From contig NZ_BCNM01000003.1 in NCBI RefSeq assembly GCF_001514495.1, positions 248,001 to 312,000 on the forward strand: a stretch of DNA of 64,000 bases, read 5' to 3'. The stretch is from Paenibacillus pabuli NBRC 13638 (GTDB taxonomy: Bacteria; Bacillota; Bacilli; Paenibacillales; Paenibacillaceae). The notes beneath the pieces were generated by a model. It saw only the letters and a list, made by a program, of their open reading frames with translations, had not been told where the DNA came from and did no database searches. The first letter of the stretch is position 1; each line of letters opens with the position of its first letter. The translations under genes were made by a program, and so were the position numbers. Positions 1-8,058 of this stretch are shown here, one piece after another.

Positions 1-344
1 GTCTTGCGACCATCTCGGGCATGTTCGGCCCTTACAATATAGCCATCACGCTCCAGTGGGGTTAGCAGTAAGCTAATGTTGGCCTTGGTGACACCAATTT
101 TTTCGGCAAGTACTGAAGGAAGCATCGTCCCCCCATCTTTGGCAATCTCTACGAGTATGCGAATCCTTGCTCCATTCAGCCCCTTTGACTGCCAGTATTT
201 TTCCGATACGGCAACCAGATTGGCAGTCGCCTCAACCATTGTGAAAAAGGCTTCATTGGGCCGCGGCGGATGAAGCAAATATTCTTGCAACGCATCTTGT
301 TTAGGATCAATTGGCAGTAAGTTCTCTCCTTGCAGATTATCCAT
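1..344 (-). CDS. MarR-family transcriptional regulator (3' end beyond window)
   Basis: Reading leftwards from an ATG at 344 (preceded by GGAGAGGAC) gives 114 codons with no stop before the window edge. The protein has the MarR winged-helix layout: an N-terminal dimerisation helix region, then a helix-turn-helix (LPSVLAEKIGVTKANIS, about residues 75-92), then the start of the wing (DGYIVRAEHARDGRK) where the sequence runs off. Such proteins are usually repressors that bind short palindromes near their own promoter, and a palindrome lies at 364-381. The divergent neighbour is an MFS exporter, the common arrangement for a drug- or metabolite-responsive repressor and its pump. The ligand cannot be told. 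Confidence 0.85.
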   Translation of the reverse strand, partial: MDNLQGENLLPIDPKQDALQEYLLHPPRPNEAFFTMVEATANLVAVSEKYWQSKGLNGARIRILVEIAKDGGTMLPSVLAEKIGVTKANISLLLTPLERDGYIVRAEHARDGRK

Positions 345-363
345 GTGTTTTGTCCTCTCCATT

Positions 364-381
364 TAGTTAATAGCTTAACTA
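364..381. promoter_or_regulatory. Likely MarR operator
   Basis: A perfect interrupted palindrome, TAGTTAA-TAGC-TTAACTA, lies 20 bases upstream of the MarR start codon, between it and the divergent MFS gene. Size and position fit a MarR-dimer site controlling both genes. Binding is inferred. Confidence 0.6.
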
Positions 382-550
382 TATAGACGAAGATAACTTA
401 CCCCATAGAAAATGTCAAATCATTATTTCTTTATAGTAAGATTAGGATTGCAGTCCATTATATAATAACTTAAATTTATATTGAAAAGGATAAATATGGT
501 TTTATACATGGCGATGTGGAACTACTTTGAATCTGATGGTGGAGGAAACG

Positions 551-1807
551 ATGAAGATCAAGTCGAACTATACTAAACTCTTTGGTGCGTTCTCTCTTAC
601 TTTCTTGGGTGATGGACTTACGCTCGCTGCGGTTCCATGGCTCATTTCCAATCTTACGAGCGATACTTTATATGCCTCCATAACCATGACGGCACTCCGT
701 TTGCCCTGGCTTCTCTTCAGTCTGCCCGTGGGCGTTCTAATCGACCGATACTCACGCAAACATATGCTGATCGGAGCAGGCTTTACTCGAATGATTCTTC
801 TCCTTGTGCTGACTTTATGTATATGGGGAGGCTGGGTGAGCATTCCTATTCTGGCTCTGTTCATGTTTGGTATCGGACTGAGTAGAGTCGTATTCGACAG
901 CACTGTGCAGACGATCATTCCTCAACTTGTAGATGAAAAACAATTAGAAAAAGCCAATGGGCAGTTCACCGCAGGACAGTTAATCACGAGTGATATTCTG
1001 GGCGTTGCTCTGGGAGGGTTCATCATAACCCTGCATATTGTCTTTCCTTTTGCCATAGACGCCGTGACGGCTGTCATTGCTTTGCTTTTTTTAATCAGTT
1101 TGAAGGGAAACTTCTATCCAGGGGATACGGAAGCAACCAAGAAGGAAGCTCGCCCAATGAAGAATTGGAAACGGGAGATGTGGTCCGGGATTCAATATGT
1201 CTATCATGATCGTTTTCTCCGTGGTTTGGCGATTCTGTCCGTCACGATTACGCTGATGTATTCGATCATTCTCGCCACTCAAATATTTTTTGTACGAGAT
1301 GTCCTCCAGTTGGCTGCTTTTGCATTCGGCATATTAATCTCCATTGCAACAATCGGCAGCATCGTGGGGAGCCAGGCTGTTGCTTATATGCGTAAGAAAT
1401 GGAGTACGAAACAATTAATTATTTCATCCATTTTATGTATGGGCATCATCTACGGCGTGGTGGGTTTAACCACGAATGCGTATGTGGTAGGCGCCCTGTA
1501 TTTCTGTGCTGCATTTTTCATTATCGTCTACAATGTTACACGTTCTTCAATCCTGCAACGTTCCGTACCTAATGAGCTGCTCGGCAGGGTTGGAAGCGTG
1601 TTTCGCTTTTTGTCTTTTGGGATTAGTGCCGTTGGTACCTTGCTTGGCGGATTACTGGTGCGAATCAGCGAAACAACATTCGATAGAGTATTTTCGTTAC
1701 AACTGCCTTACCTTTTGTTAAGCCTGGTCTATATCCTGTCTGGTCTGTTATTCACCTTTAAAATGCAGAATCATTCAGAGAATCAGCGTAACACCCACCA
1801 TGTGTAG
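551..1807 (+). CDS. MFS transporter (multidrug/siderophore exporter type)
   Basis: An MFS permease of 418 residues with about 12 hydrophobic segments. The loop after the second segment carries the family signature (GVLIDRYSRKHML, about residues 60-72). Overall pattern resembles the EntS/MFS_3 branch of proton-driven exporters. A TTG eight codons upstream (527) also opens the frame, but the ATG at 551 sits 5 bases after GGAGG and is preferred. A -10-like TATAAT lies near 459. Divergent from the MarR gene, so probably repressed by it. Substrate unknown. Confidence 0.85.
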   Translation: MKIKSNYTKLFGAFSLTFLGDGLTLAAVPWLISNLTSDTLYASITMTALRLPWLLFSLPVGVLIDRYSRKHMLIGAGFTRMILLLVLTLCIWGGWVSIPILALFMFGIGLSRVVFDSTVQTIIPQLVDEKQLEKANGQFTAGQLITSDILGVALGGFIITLHIVFPFAIDAVTAVIALLFLISLKGNFYPGDTEATKKEARPMKNWKREMWSGIQYVYHDRFLRGLAILSVTITLMYSIILATQIFFVRDVLQLAAFAFGILISIATIGSIVGSQAVAYMRKKWSTKQLIISSILCMGIIYGVVGLTTNAYVVGALYFCAAFFIIVYNVTRSSILQRSVPNELLGRVGSVFRFLSFGISAVGTLLGGLLVRISETTFDRVFSLQLPYLLLSLVYILSGLLFTFKMQNHSENQRNTHHV

Positions 1808-1824
1808 TATTTTATGTCGATAAC

Positions 1825-1850
1825 CCGGAAGACCTGTGAGGGGCTTCCGG
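1825..1850 (+). terminator. Weak hairpin after the MFS gene
   Basis: CCGGAAG pairs with CTTCCGG with a few extra pairs inside, 17 bases after the MFS stop codon. There is no good T-run (only AAAATACC follows), so it may be a 3' stabilising hairpin rather than an efficient terminator. Confidence 0.35.
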
Positions 1851-1944
1851 AAAATACCCTGCTTATATTTCACAGTGACTCAGTGACACCATGGAATATA
1901 ACAGGGCTTCTGATTTCGGTTATTCAGGTATGCATCTTCGTCTT

Positions 1945-2196
1945 TCATTCGGCATCAAACAGTTGTTTGCAGAACTCCGAGTATGTAGGTACATGCTCCA
2001 ATTTATAATTCATGATCTTAATGATCAACCCTTCAACAATGGTCTGTGACAGATCGTCACGCTCTTGGGGTCTGACCTGATATCGCATCCGCTGAATGAT
2101 AGGTTGGAATGCACTGATAATTTGAAGCAAGCTCTCCCGATCTCCATTCTGTGCCCTCTGCACTGCATCATAGAATTCAACCTTGTTTGGATTCAT
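1945..2196 (-). CDS. rsoA: RsoA-like sigma-region-2 protein (HTH_16 type)
   Basis: An 83-residue protein with an N-terminal motif DAVQRAQNGDRESLLQII and a central QERDDLSQTIVEGLI, a pattern of short sigma-factor region-2 partners such as Bacillus subtilis RsoA, which works only with the SigO sigma factor. It is the last gene of an overlapping trio: its start lies inside the YvrJ-like frame (20-base overlap), and YvrJ overlaps the sigma-like gene. That coupling supports a two-part sigma. B. subtilis RsoA is about the same length. The assignment rests on size, motif and context. It could also be a generic helix-turn-helix protein of Tn916 orf type. Confidence 0.6.
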   Translation of the reverse strand: MNPNKVEFYDAVQRAQNGDRESLLQIISAFQPIIQRMRYQVRPQERDDLSQTIVEGLIIKIMNYKLEHVPTYSEFCKQLFDAE

Positions 2197-2356
2197 CTTT
2201 AATCACCGCTTTAATTACTTCAATAAGGGTACTAATATTTACTGAGAGCTGATCCAGCTTCTTCTCAAATCGGGTAAATAAATATAATGTAATCATGATG
2301 GGAAAACCGACTTGACTGATTCCTCCTATAAAAGTTGCAAATGCGCTATTATCCAT
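2177..2356 (-). CDS. yvrJ: YvrJ-family small membrane protein
   Basis: A 59-residue protein beginning MDNSAFATFIGGISQVGFP, with one transmembrane segment (about residues 10-30, IGGISQVGFPIMITLYLF) followed by a charged amphipathic tail FEKKLDQLSVNISTLIEVI. This is the typical YvrJ layout. Its ATG overlaps the stop of the sigma-like gene by 8 bases, and its 3' end overlaps the RsoA-like gene by 20 bases, so all three are translated from one message. In B. subtilis yvrJ lies in the regulon controlled by SigO-RsoA, next to oxdC. No oxalate decarboxylase gene is present here. Role in the membrane is unknown. Confidence 0.75.
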   Translation of the reverse strand: MDNSAFATFIGGISQVGFPIMITLYLFTRFEKKLDQLSVNISTLIEVIKAVIKDESKQG

Positions 2357-2981
2357 TGCTTACTCCTTTCTCCAGTAAGGTTTTCATTTTTTTCAGAGCT
2401 GTATTTCTTGTCTTCGCTATGGCCTGCTGGCTGACCTGAAGCCTGTTCGCTATTTCATGATCATGGTAGCCTTGTCCATAATATAACGTGGTGACATGCT
2501 TCTGCTTATCCGTTAAGCTCTCAAAGGCCACTTCCACCTGCTCATCCACAAAGCCTTCTTGGAAATTCATATATCGTTCATCCGACTGTAAAATATCCCC
2601 TGAAGTTTGATAGGCACTCATCGTCTCACCGATACACACACTGGACTCGTCCGAGGATGGCCTGTCATAGATTAGTACATTTCGAGCTGCATAACGTTGA
2701 TTACGCCGCATCTGATCGATACTCATGAATTTTAGCGATGATGTGACGTAGGTGACAAACCGAAATTGAAAGAAATACTTACGGAACGCCTCATTTAGCT
2801 CCTCTTCCTTACCTGCCTCCCCTCTCATAGACTCCAACAATAACTTCTGGTGCTTCTCTTGCTCAAAAAAGTGTAGAACAACCCGATTATGGAATAACGC
2901 GGGATTTTGGTGCTTGTACTCCTCAAACTGTGCAGCAACCGCATGTTTTGTGTAGTCACCAATCTTCTCTAGGGTACTCAT
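2349..2981 (-). CDS. sigO: Sigma-70-family factor, SigO-like
   Basis: A 210-residue sigma-like protein. The C-terminal part (about residues 155-200) has a clear region-4 helix-turn-helix: SLTDKQKHVTTLYYGQGY then HEIANRLQVSQQAIAKTR. The middle holds a diverged region-2-like stretch (residues 65-100, FVTYVTSSLKFMSIDQMRRN). It lacks a normal complete region 2. Together with a separate region-2-type protein encoded downstream, this matches the split SigO/RsoA sigma of B. subtilis. The start at 2981 is preceded by a purine-rich AGGAGGGGG run. Likely responds to envelope or acid stress if it behaves like SigO. That is inference. Confidence 0.65.
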   Translation of the reverse strand: MSTLEKIGDYTKHAVAAQFEEYKHQNPALFHNRVVLHFFEQEKHQKLLLESMRGEAGKEEELNEAFRKYFFQFRFVTYVTSSLKFMSIDQMRRNQRYAARNVLIYDRPSSDESSVCIGETMSAYQTSGDILQSDERYMNFQEGFVDEQVEVAFESLTDKQKHVTTLYYGQGYHDHEIANRLQVSQQAIAKTRNTALKKMKTLLEKGVSNG

Positions 2982-3153
2982 CTGGCTCCCCCTCCTTTAA
3001 TCTTTATATATAAGAAGGCGTTCTTACCAATAGAAAAAACAACCATTAACCAGAACATTTGTTCCCCTTATTATACTATATTTTTTTCCATATCGTACAA
3101 AATAACTAAAAGATCATCCTTTAGGAGTACTTATCCCCATGTTCCATAGATAT

Positions 3154-3190
3154 AAAAAAATAAGACACCAGCACAATTAGGCCGATGTCT
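3154..3190 (-). terminator. Rho-independent terminator after the 3217-3993 gene
   Basis: Read on the minus strand, AGACATCGGC pairs with GCTGGTGTCT (two wobbles) and is followed by TATTTTTTT. Confidence 0.7.
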
Positions 3191-3216
3191 CATTATCATA
3201 TTTAGGGTGATCTAGC

Positions 3217-3993
3217 TTACCTGAGTATTGATGTGGCTTTTGGGTATTCATCGAGACGTTTGATCGAATCCAGCCGGATCGTGATCTTCTTGGTTTTGCG
3301 ATTTTCGGAAGAAAACCAGTCTTTCAATGCTGAATACTCGCTTGTCTCTAACGCTGCCGTTTCAATAGTGAATTGGTTATTATCTATCCAATCATATGAG
3401 ATGATGGGCCAAGTCGGCTTCAACATAAATGGCTCTTCAAGAGCAGCTGATGTATACGGAATGATTTTTAATTTTTCGAGATCCACGGCAACAAGAATTT
3501 GTCTTTTGACCAGACTACCTTCATCATAAGCGTAACGAATCAACACCTTTTCTTGATTTGGAGAAATTTTATAATCCTGGAATATGCCGACAGGCATGGT
3601 TAGACTTTCGCTCTTATTTCCATCTGTTTTAACTAAAATGGTGGAACAATCCTTGGTCCCACAACCATATTTAAGTATCGCATACGTTTCGGAAGAAGGT
3701 ACATCCAGCGACGTAAATTGAGTACGCGCAATCTCCGATTGGAAATCTGCTTCATTCAATAAATAATTCTTATATTGAGGAATGTCGTTAAGGGATAATT
3801 TTATGGATTTCCCCTCACTTTTGATTTCAACTAAATCAGGTAAAGTCGATAATTCGTTTTGCGGGAGTACCGTCTCTGTGGAGGCTGTTTCAGTTGCCCC
3901 ACTCGCGGATGAGTTGTATAAATACAACCAAACCATACTCCCCGAACCGACAACGAACAAGAGCAAGAAGAAGAAGATCGCATATTTTTTCAT
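3217..3993 (-). CDS. Membrane-anchored extracellular protein of unknown function
   Basis: A 258-residue protein with an N-terminal hydrophobic helix (residues 5-26, after MKKY) that would act as a signal anchor; the rest is hydrophilic and presumably outside the cell. No lipobox cysteine is evident. The ectodomain has beta-rich stretches (ILVAVDLEKLKIIPYTS, NQFTIETAALE) suggestive of a propeller- or sandwich-like fold, and two cysteines close together (YGCGTKDCS, about residue 110) that could form a disulfide. It is transcribed alone, divergent from the gene at 4076, with its own terminator. I do not recognise the family. Confidence 0.75.
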   Translation of the reverse strand: MKKYAIFFFLLLFVVGSGSMVWLYLYNSSASGATETASTETVLPQNELSTLPDLVEIKSEGKSIKLSLNDIPQYKNYLLNEADFQSEIARTQFTSLDVPSSETYAILKYGCGTKDCSTILVKTDGNKSESLTMPVGIFQDYKISPNQEKVLIRYAYDEGSLVKRQILVAVDLEKLKIIPYTSAALEEPFMLKPTWPIISYDWIDNNQFTIETAALETSEYSALKDWFSSENRKTKKITIRLDSIKRLDEYPKATSILR

Positions 3994-4075
3994 AACCGTT
4001 TCCTCATTTCAGGTTGTTTTAGGGTCGACTTCGTTCGCTTTATGAGTATTCCCAAACATAAGGAGATGAAGTTAT

Positions 4076-4795
4076 ATGGCACTTACAGACAGCTTGAAAG
4101 ACAAATTGTTGAGAAATACCGGATTCTTTGAAGGCAACAATGGTTATTCGAACGTTACAGGTAATTTTGATGGACAAGGACTTTCGTTTGGCATTATCCA
4201 GTACAACTTTGGTCAAGGTACCCTGCAACCTTTACTGAAGGAGTACATTCAGAACAACGAAACCGAGTTCAAAGCCGTTTTCGGTACTTCCAAAGCAGCG
4301 ACCCTGAAAGATGTGGTCAACAACAAAACAAAATCACAGCAAATTGCTTGGGGTGAAAGTATCTCTACAAGTGGCGGTAATGTAGTATCCGAATGGAAGA
4401 CACTGTTTGAGTCCATGGGGGCAAAGTCTGCGAACCAGGCACTACAACGTAAATACGCCGAAAGTTATTTTAATCGCGCCATCACCTTTGCTGGCAAATT
4501 CGGCATTATTAGCACCCAGGGGCTTGCCTTCTTATTCGATCATTCCGTGCAGTCCTGGAGCCTTTCCGGAGAAAGCTCCATTATTTCCGAAATTACATCT
4601 CTCGAAAAAGCATGGAGAGATATGGGCGAGACGGGTCGTTATCCCGACAAAGAACGATTGTATTCTGTCTTGAAAGGAGTTAGCGGCTCAGATCCGATTG
4701 CCCGCAGAACCGCCATCCGTAATGGGTCAGGTACCGTACACGGAAAAAGTTATAACATTGCAGCATTTGGCTTGTCATACTCGACCAACTTTTAA
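4076..4795 (+). CDS. GH46-like / lysozyme-superfamily hydrolase without signal peptide
   Basis: A 239-residue protein. Near the N-terminus it has FFEGN (Glu19) and then GNFDGQGLSFGIIQYNFGQG (Asp31 region), which mirrors the Glu...Asp-G-(R/Q)-G-x-(S/T)-x-G arrangement around the catalytic pair of GH46 chitosanases and other lysozyme-like folds. The remaining alpha-helical sequence is of similar size to GH46 enzymes. There is no signal peptide, so it would act inside the cell, on lysis, or by non-classical export. RBS AAGGAGATGAAG lies before the ATG; a strong terminator follows at 4810. The substrate (chitosan, peptidoglycan or other) is not established. Confidence 0.5.
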   Translation: MALTDSLKDKLLRNTGFFEGNNGYSNVTGNFDGQGLSFGIIQYNFGQGTLQPLLKEYIQNNETEFKAVFGTSKAATLKDVVNNKTKSQQIAWGESISTSGGNVVSEWKTLFESMGAKSANQALQRKYAESYFNRAITFAGKFGIISTQGLAFLFDHSVQSWSLSGESSIISEITSLEKAWRDMGETGRYPDKERLYSVLKGVSGSDPIARRTAIRNGSGTVHGKSYNIAAFGLSYSTNF

Positions 4796-4809
4796 TATGG
4801 TATAAGCGG

Positions 4810-4834
4810 AACACCCCTTTGTGGGGTGTTTTTC
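4810..4834 (+). terminator. Rho-independent terminator
   Basis: AACACCCC-TTTGT-GGGGTGTT followed by TTT, 15 bases after the stop of the GH46-like gene. No gene is visible between here and 5060. Confidence 0.85.
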
Positions 4835-5060
4835 CAGTTTAAAAGCATTATATAATAAGAAATTTTGATGCGGGTTTCAGTTCTGTCTCAAAGCTCCAAG
4901 GAACGGAACCAAAATTGTAACAATTAGTAAATCATTCGTTGGGTTAATTATTGCCAATCACCTGTTGAAATCAAGGTTCCACAAGGCAAAATCCTCCTTG
5001 ACTGTTACGTAAGGTCATACTTGATAATGAACTCAAGCTTATCTAAAGGAGAGATTTATA

Positions 5061-5987
5061 ATGAAGATTACCGCGTTACGCTCGGATAAAATCTATGAAG
5101 AGATCATCCAGGCTGCACCCGATGAGAAATTGGAGCTATATCGCGAGTATATGATGGGTCCATTCATGAACAAATGGAACATTCAGCAGATTCCGTTTCG
5201 ATCTCATGAGCCTTACGGCTTCGATGTGATCATGATGAATAACTTTATGAATATTGCTCCAGCAGATATAACTCCTGAGATCAGCGAGCCGCTGGCAGCG
5301 ATTTCGTCTGAAGTATTTTGGCAGCAGTGTCATGAAGCTGTTACGTCAAGTCTATCCACCTTTTCAGAGGATGGGATTGAGCTGTCCGTTTCCGAATATC
5401 TGTACACCATTTTGTTAGGGGACAAGAACAGCCCAACGTTACAGATAAATGAAGGCATATGTGGAGATGGCGGTATTCCCGGTTATATTATTGCGAACCT
5501 GATCCCGGATGCTTATACTCTACCTCGTATCCAATCCGTGTTGGCCCATGAATGCAATCATAATGTGAGGTATCAATATATCCAGTGGAATCAGCATATT
5601 ACGCTTGGGGAAATGGTTGTTAGCGAGGGGTTGGCAGAGAACTTTGCGACATCTTTATATGGAGAAGAGTTACTAGGACCCTGGGTATCCAAAACGAATA
5701 TGGAAACATTGAATACCTTGATCAAACCGAAAATAAAGGACCAGCTGCATATCACCGGTTTTGACCAGATTAATCCGTTTCTGTACGGCGATGAACTTGC
5801 GAAAATACAAAACTTCACGCCCGTAGGTATGCCCTATGCGGCTGGCTATGCCTGCGGTTATCACTTAATCCAATATTATTTGAACCAAACAGGCAAATCG
5901 ATTACCGAAGCAACCATCACTCCGGCAAGTGTTATCCTTGCGGAAACAAAGGACTTTTGGAATGAAGACGCCCTATTTCACCGTTAA
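5061..5987 (+). CDS. DUF2268-type putative zinc protease
   Basis: A 308-residue cytoplasmic protein with the metal-binding signature HECNH (about residue 165, in VLAHECNHNVRYQY) followed 30-odd residues later by SEGLAENFA, whose Glu would complete an HExxH...E zincin site. This is the DUF2268 family (B. subtilis YjaZ type), proposed but poorly characterised peptidases. RBS AAAGGAGAG. Its last 26 bases overlap the following MerR gene, so the two are co-transcribed and probably translationally coupled. The regulator may therefore sense the same drug or stress that calls for the peptidase. Confidence 0.75.
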   Translation: MKITALRSDKIYEEIIQAAPDEKLELYREYMMGPFMNKWNIQQIPFRSHEPYGFDVIMMNNFMNIAPADITPEISEPLAAISSEVFWQQCHEAVTSSLSTFSEDGIELSVSEYLYTILLGDKNSPTLQINEGICGDGGIPGYIIANLIPDAYTLPRIQSVLAHECNHNVRYQYIQWNQHITLGEMVVSEGLAENFATSLYGEELLGPWVSKTNMETLNTLIKPKIKDQLHITGFDQINPFLYGDELAKIQNFTPVGMPYAAGYACGYHLIQYYLNQTGKSITEATITPASVILAETKDFWNEDALFHR

Positions 5988-6720
5988 AGATATCATTCAG
6001 ATTACAGGCATCACCAAACGCGCATTACATTATTACGATAAAACGGATCTATTGAAACCGAGCAAAGTCGAGGACAATGGCTATCGGTATTACGATCAAG
6101 AGGCACTGGGGAATCTGCAGATGATTCTTTTGTTCAAAGAAATGAATTTCTCATTGAAAGACATTGCAGCCATGATGCAGCTCTCCAAAGAAGAACAGAA
6201 AGATATCCTAAGAGAGCATCGCAGTACGCTCGTTCAACGAAAACAAAAGCTCGAAACCATCATCGATCAGTTGGACGAGTTTGTGGATGGGACAGATATC
6301 TCTCATCTCAATCTGTTTGACAACTCTCCCATTCTGTCCATTCAAGAGCAATATGAGTCTGAGGCAAAGTTTGTATATGGAGATACCGAGAAATATCAGG
6401 AATTCGAAGCCAATGTGAACCGACTGTCTATGGAAGAGCAACAAAAAGCCTACCAGCAGTTCTCGGTAAACATGGAGCAGGTATTTCGTGAATTAGCGAA
6501 ACATCAGGAGCGGTCTCCTGCTTCTGGTGAGGTACAAGCGTTAGTGCGTGAATGGAAGAGCTGCCTGGAACAGTTCATGGTCTGTGACGCTGAGATTCTG
6601 AGATGTATTGCAGAAGTCTATACGACCGATCGTCGCTATGCGGGTTATTTCGGTCAGTTTGGCGATGAGGATTTTTTGAGGTTTTTGTATCAAGCGGTTA
6701 TGGTTTTTGTGGAGGGTTAA
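5962..6720 (+). CDS. MerR-family regulator with TipAS effector domain
   Basis: The first 70 residues are a MerR winged helix (FTVKDIIQITGITKRALHYYDKTDLLKPS) with the usual RYY wing motif. A coiled dimerisation helix follows (residues 75-110), and the C-terminal half resembles TipAS/Mta drug-binding domains (NRLSMEEQQKAYQQF and YFGQFGDEDFLRF). Such proteins twist promoter DNA to activate transcription when a lipophilic drug binds. An upstream GTG opens the frame at 5929, but the ATG at 5962 with AAAGGA 9 bases upstream starts exactly where MerR proteins begin. The gene starts inside the upstream protease frame. Confidence 0.8.
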   Translation: MKTPYFTVKDIIQITGITKRALHYYDKTDLLKPSKVEDNGYRYYDQEALGNLQMILLFKEMNFSLKDIAAMMQLSKEEQKDILREHRSTLVQRKQKLETIIDQLDEFVDGTDISHLNLFDNSPILSIQEQYESEAKFVYGDTEKYQEFEANVNRLSMEEQQKAYQQFSVNMEQVFRELAKHQERSPASGEVQALVREWKSCLEQFMVCDAEILRCIAEVYTTDRRYAGYFGQFGDEDFLRFLYQAVMVFVEG

Positions 6721-6943
6721 GATGTGTTAGCTTTGAAAGGTGTTGGATTTCCTTCGAAAAAACACACAGTAAAAATACGAATCTCCATCAAAAAATGAAT
6801 GGAGAAACGATTTATTCAAAGGTTGATCGTAGATAGTTCAGACTTTGTTCAAGCCAGTAGCTGTTACACTCTTCTTAAAGCCGAACACAGATCAATGGTC
6901 AAATCAATTAAATGCCCCTATTTGTAACTGATGTACCTAACAA

Positions 6944-6973
6944 ACCCATGGCTAGAGCTTCTAAGCCATGGGT
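6944..6973. terminator. Hairpin in the 6721-7007 intergenic stretch
   Basis: ACCCATGGCT pairs perfectly with AGCCATGGGT around a 10-base loop, between the convergent genes ending at 6720 and 7008. The T-run is poor on both strands. Nothing else is visible in this 287-base gap. Confidence 0.45.
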
Positions 6974-7007
6974 CTGGTAATGGTTATTTTAAATTCTAGA
7001 AATGCTT

Positions 7008-7607
7008 TTATCTAAACTCACCAGCTAAATCAACTCCGTCAAATGTAGCCTTTGGATAATAATAAATAAACATAGGTAGGCCTGTGAAGGAATCAGACTT
7101 ATTTAAGGTAAGGAAATCCACTTTACTAGATGATGTCTGGCTTACTGTGTTGTTATAAATTTTACCTAATGCTCCAGTTTCAAAATTCACAATACCTACA
7201 CAATCAATCTTAATTTCAGCCCGGATGTTTCTTTTTATGCCAGATGTGTCCCATGCGTCCATATACAAATTCCAGCTATTTTTACCGAATCCATTGTCAT
7301 ATTCTACATAACCAGTCAAGGCTAATGTTTTATTATTACCTGTGAAAAATTTCTTAGTGACCGAAAGGGTTGACACTTCCCCTTTATTTTGAATATATGT
7401 TATATTATTGTTTAAAGATGAGTTTTCTTTTAAATATTGTGTATCTTCGTCAGAAAATGGTTCGTTCACTTCATACTTTTCTAGTATATTTTGTATTTTT
7501 AAGACTACATCTTCCTCACTTGCACTTGCGTGGGCTGAATTTGTAAAAAGAACGGAAATGGATAATGAAACCAAGAGTAAAGTCAATAACATACTGATCT
7601 TCTTCAT
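7008..7607 (-). CDS. Secreted protein of unknown function
   Basis: A 199-residue protein with a clear Sec signal peptide (positive MKK, hydrophobic core, cleavage likely after NSAHA at about residue 27). The mature part begins with a short helical region and then a beta-rich domain (KTLALTGYVEYDNGFGKNSW and similar strands). AGGAGG lies 9 bases before the ATG. The base composition is A+T-rich compared with the sugar genes, typical of the accessory regions here. No motif identifies a family. Confidence 0.75.
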   Translation of the reverse strand: MKKISMLLTLLLVSLSISVLFTNSAHASASEEDVVLKIQNILEKYEVNEPFSDEDTQYLKENSSLNNNITYIQNKGEVSTLSVTKKFFTGNNKTLALTGYVEYDNGFGKNSWNLYMDAWDTSGIKRNIRAEIKIDCVGIVNFETGALGKIYNNTVSQTSSSKVDFLTLNKSDSFTGLPMFIYYYPKATFDGVDLAGEFR

Positions 7608-7649
7608 TTTAAATACCTCCTAAAAATTATTATGAAAGGGGTTTCGACT

Positions 7650-7757
7650 ATGCAAATTGTGTGGAATAATATACTTATTTTCGTTGTTAGCCTTATTGTC
7701 TTAGCCGGACTAGTTTCTGGTACAATCTACTTTTTCATAAAAAATAGATCTAAATAG
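7650..7757 (+). CDS. 35-residue single-span membrane peptide
   Basis: A short frame with GAAAGGGG 10 bases before the ATG encodes MQIVWNNILIF then a hydrophobic span ending FFIKNRSK: one transmembrane helix with a short basic tail. It is divergent from the secreted protein at 7008-7607. The form (about 35 residues, one helix, positive C-terminus) is shared by small membrane regulators and type I toxin peptides. No antisense RNA was identified, so no role is assigned. Confidence 0.45.
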   Translation: MQIVWNNILIFVVSLIVLAGLVSGTIYFFIKNRSK

Positions 7758-7962
7758 TTCACCTCCTTATGACGATACCGTTTCCATATAATATATATTA
7801 TTCAATAAAATAACATAAAATCCTCTTTTAAAATTTAATAATATCTAATCTTTTTATATTGATTAGCTGTTATACTTATATAATGGTGTTCGATCTCTCT
7901 ACAATTATTAGACAGTTCCCCTATTGAATAATATAAGTGAACTACAAAAAGTTAATTTCAAG

Positions 7963-8007
7963 AAAGCAAAAAGCGTACCGCTATTCCACTGGTACGCTTT
8001 TTGCTTT
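7963..8007. terminator. Bidirectional terminator
   Basis: AAAGCAAAAAGCGTACC pairs over 17 bases with GGTACGCTTTTTGCTTT. It ends the leftward helicase pseudogene and can also stop rightward transcription. The A+T-rich stretch 7758-7962 holds no other recognisable element. Confidence 0.85.
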
Positions 8008-8058
8008 TTCTTCTTGGTAAATTTTTATTTGCCAAGTATAATTTCAGTTCGACTGATT

